Positions 63,598 through 64,000 of a stretch of DNA of 64,000 bases are shown here, piece by piece (the first letter of the stretch is position 1; each line of letters begins with the position of its first letter). The notes beneath the pieces were generated by a model. It saw only the letters and a list, made by a program, of their open reading frames with translations, was not told where the DNA came from and did no database searches. The stretch comes from Bacillus sp. X1(2014) (lineage in GTDB: Bacteria; Bacillota; Bacilli; Bacillales_B; DSM-18226), in contig NZ_VEED01000008.1 in the NCBI RefSeq assembly GCF_007678255.1, positions 1-64,000 on the forward strand, read 5' to 3'. Position numbers and translations under genes: made by a program.

Positions 63598-64000
63598 CTA
63601 CATTCCCCCCTGTTTTTGAATACCTACTGGTAAAAAATAAGATTCATTCCCTGTAATTCTTCCGCCGGCACGAATGCCGATACAACTAGCTTTACCTGCA
63701 ATAAGAAATGATCCAAACACTAATGAAAGTTCTTCGATTCCCTTTTCCGTTTCCAGTGAAACAGTTGGGAGATGGACATATTGTTGAAATACTGATATTT
63801 CTTCCTTATAAGTTTGGAAGGTATTTTGAGCAGATACCTTGGATTGTTGGTCCCAAATCGTTACCGTGTCTCCTTCTCTTCCGAAGGTTGGTTTTTGAAC
63901 ATAGGTGCTCTTCCCGAAAAATTGATCCGCTTCAAAATACGTAGGAAGCATATACTCCTTAATCCATGCCTGCTCTTCCGTTGTAAAATAGGCACCCTGT
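63598..64000 (-). CDS. Glutathionylspermidine synthase-like ATP-grasp protein (partial)
   Basis: C-terminal part only; the frame is open to the window edge (reading GAYFTTEEQAWIKEYMLP upstream of the in-frame ATG at 63951). ADQFFGKSTYVQKPTFGREGD is the ATP-grasp-like nucleotide-binding segment of YjfC/GspS C-terminal-domain proteins, and GSFLIAGKASCIGIRAGG with ITGNESYFLPVGI ends the domain. The true reaction in Bacillus, which lacks glutathionylspermidine, is unknown. Confidence 0.8.
   Translation of the reverse strand, partial: QGAYFTTEEQAWIKEYMLPTYFEADQFFGKSTYVQKPTFGREGDTVTIWDQQSKVSAQNTFQTYKEEISVFQQYVHLPTVSLETEKGIEELSLVFGSFLIAGKASCIGIRAGGRITGNESYFLPVGIQKQGGM

Overview
The window is chromosomal DNA from a low-GC, endospore-former-type Bacillaceae (Bacillus/Neobacillus-like). 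Evidence: a T-box-controlled ilv-leu operon, a TnrA-type nitrogen regulator, the complete frlBONMD-frlR fructosamine module, an S-box (SAM-I) leader, strong AGGAGG-type ribosome binding sites, and CcpA (cre) and CodY-like sites. I see no prophage, integrative element, CRISPR array, rRNA or tRNA gene.

Layout. 1-11500 (minus strand): ilvE-ilvD, a T-box leader, then ilvB-ilvN-ilvC-leuA-leuB-leuC-leuD, i.e. the whole isoleucine/leucine/valine pathway. 11650-15340 (minus): nitrogen block of tnrA, amtB, a DUF294 (GlnD-like) nucleotidyltransferase and a DnaQ-type exonuclease, with TnrA/GlnR boxes. 15390-17430: two unlisted small ORFs, a coiled-coil Q/Y/P-rich protein and an AcuI/YhdH-type reductase. 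17550-19990: a polar amino-acid (probably arginine-type) ABC importer. 20000-29800: a repeat-bearing gap, an orphan protein, an AidB-like acyl-CoA dehydrogenase, a large TPR-dynamin-like GTPase, rtcB, a D-2-hydroxyacid dehydrogenase and an MFS transporter. 29840-31220: a wall-anchored GDSL esterase. 31370-41460: a sigma-54-controlled acyl-CoA catabolic region (SDR dehydrogenase, CBS-PAS enhancer-binding protein, two AMP-forming ligases, acyl-CoA dehydrogenase, thiolase, alpha-methylacyl-CoA racemase-like protein). 41580-48370: housekeeping genes (HAD phosphatase, recQ, FocA/NirC channel, yfkAB, MFS). 48530-52710: SAM-I riboswitch followed by a ribose-type ABC transporter. 53050-59130: frl fructosamine operon and its GntR regulator. 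59300-64000: split ThrE-type exporter, C39-like peptidase, potassium channel, and DUF350 plus a glutathionylspermidine-synthase-like gene cut by the window edge.

Most notable observations. (1) Four copies (25855, 48761, 58256, 62996) of a roughly 183-bp GC-rich element, one deleted to 91 bp, have terminal inverted repeats and 8-bp target duplications, and all four sit in the U-tract of a Rho-independent terminator: a MITE-like family that appears to target terminators. (2) Two near-identical sigma-54 promoters each carry a pair of 17-bp TGT-N11-ACA sites spaced exactly 32 bp apart, and the pair-to-promoter distances differ by 21 bp (two helical turns), defining a probable regulon for the enhancer-binding protein encoded between them. 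(3) A SAM riboswitch governs a sugar-type ABC transporter, suggesting a methionine-salvage sugar such as methylthioribose. (4) Several short intergenic tandem arrays, including a precisely phased 7 x 21 bp array, have no assigned role.
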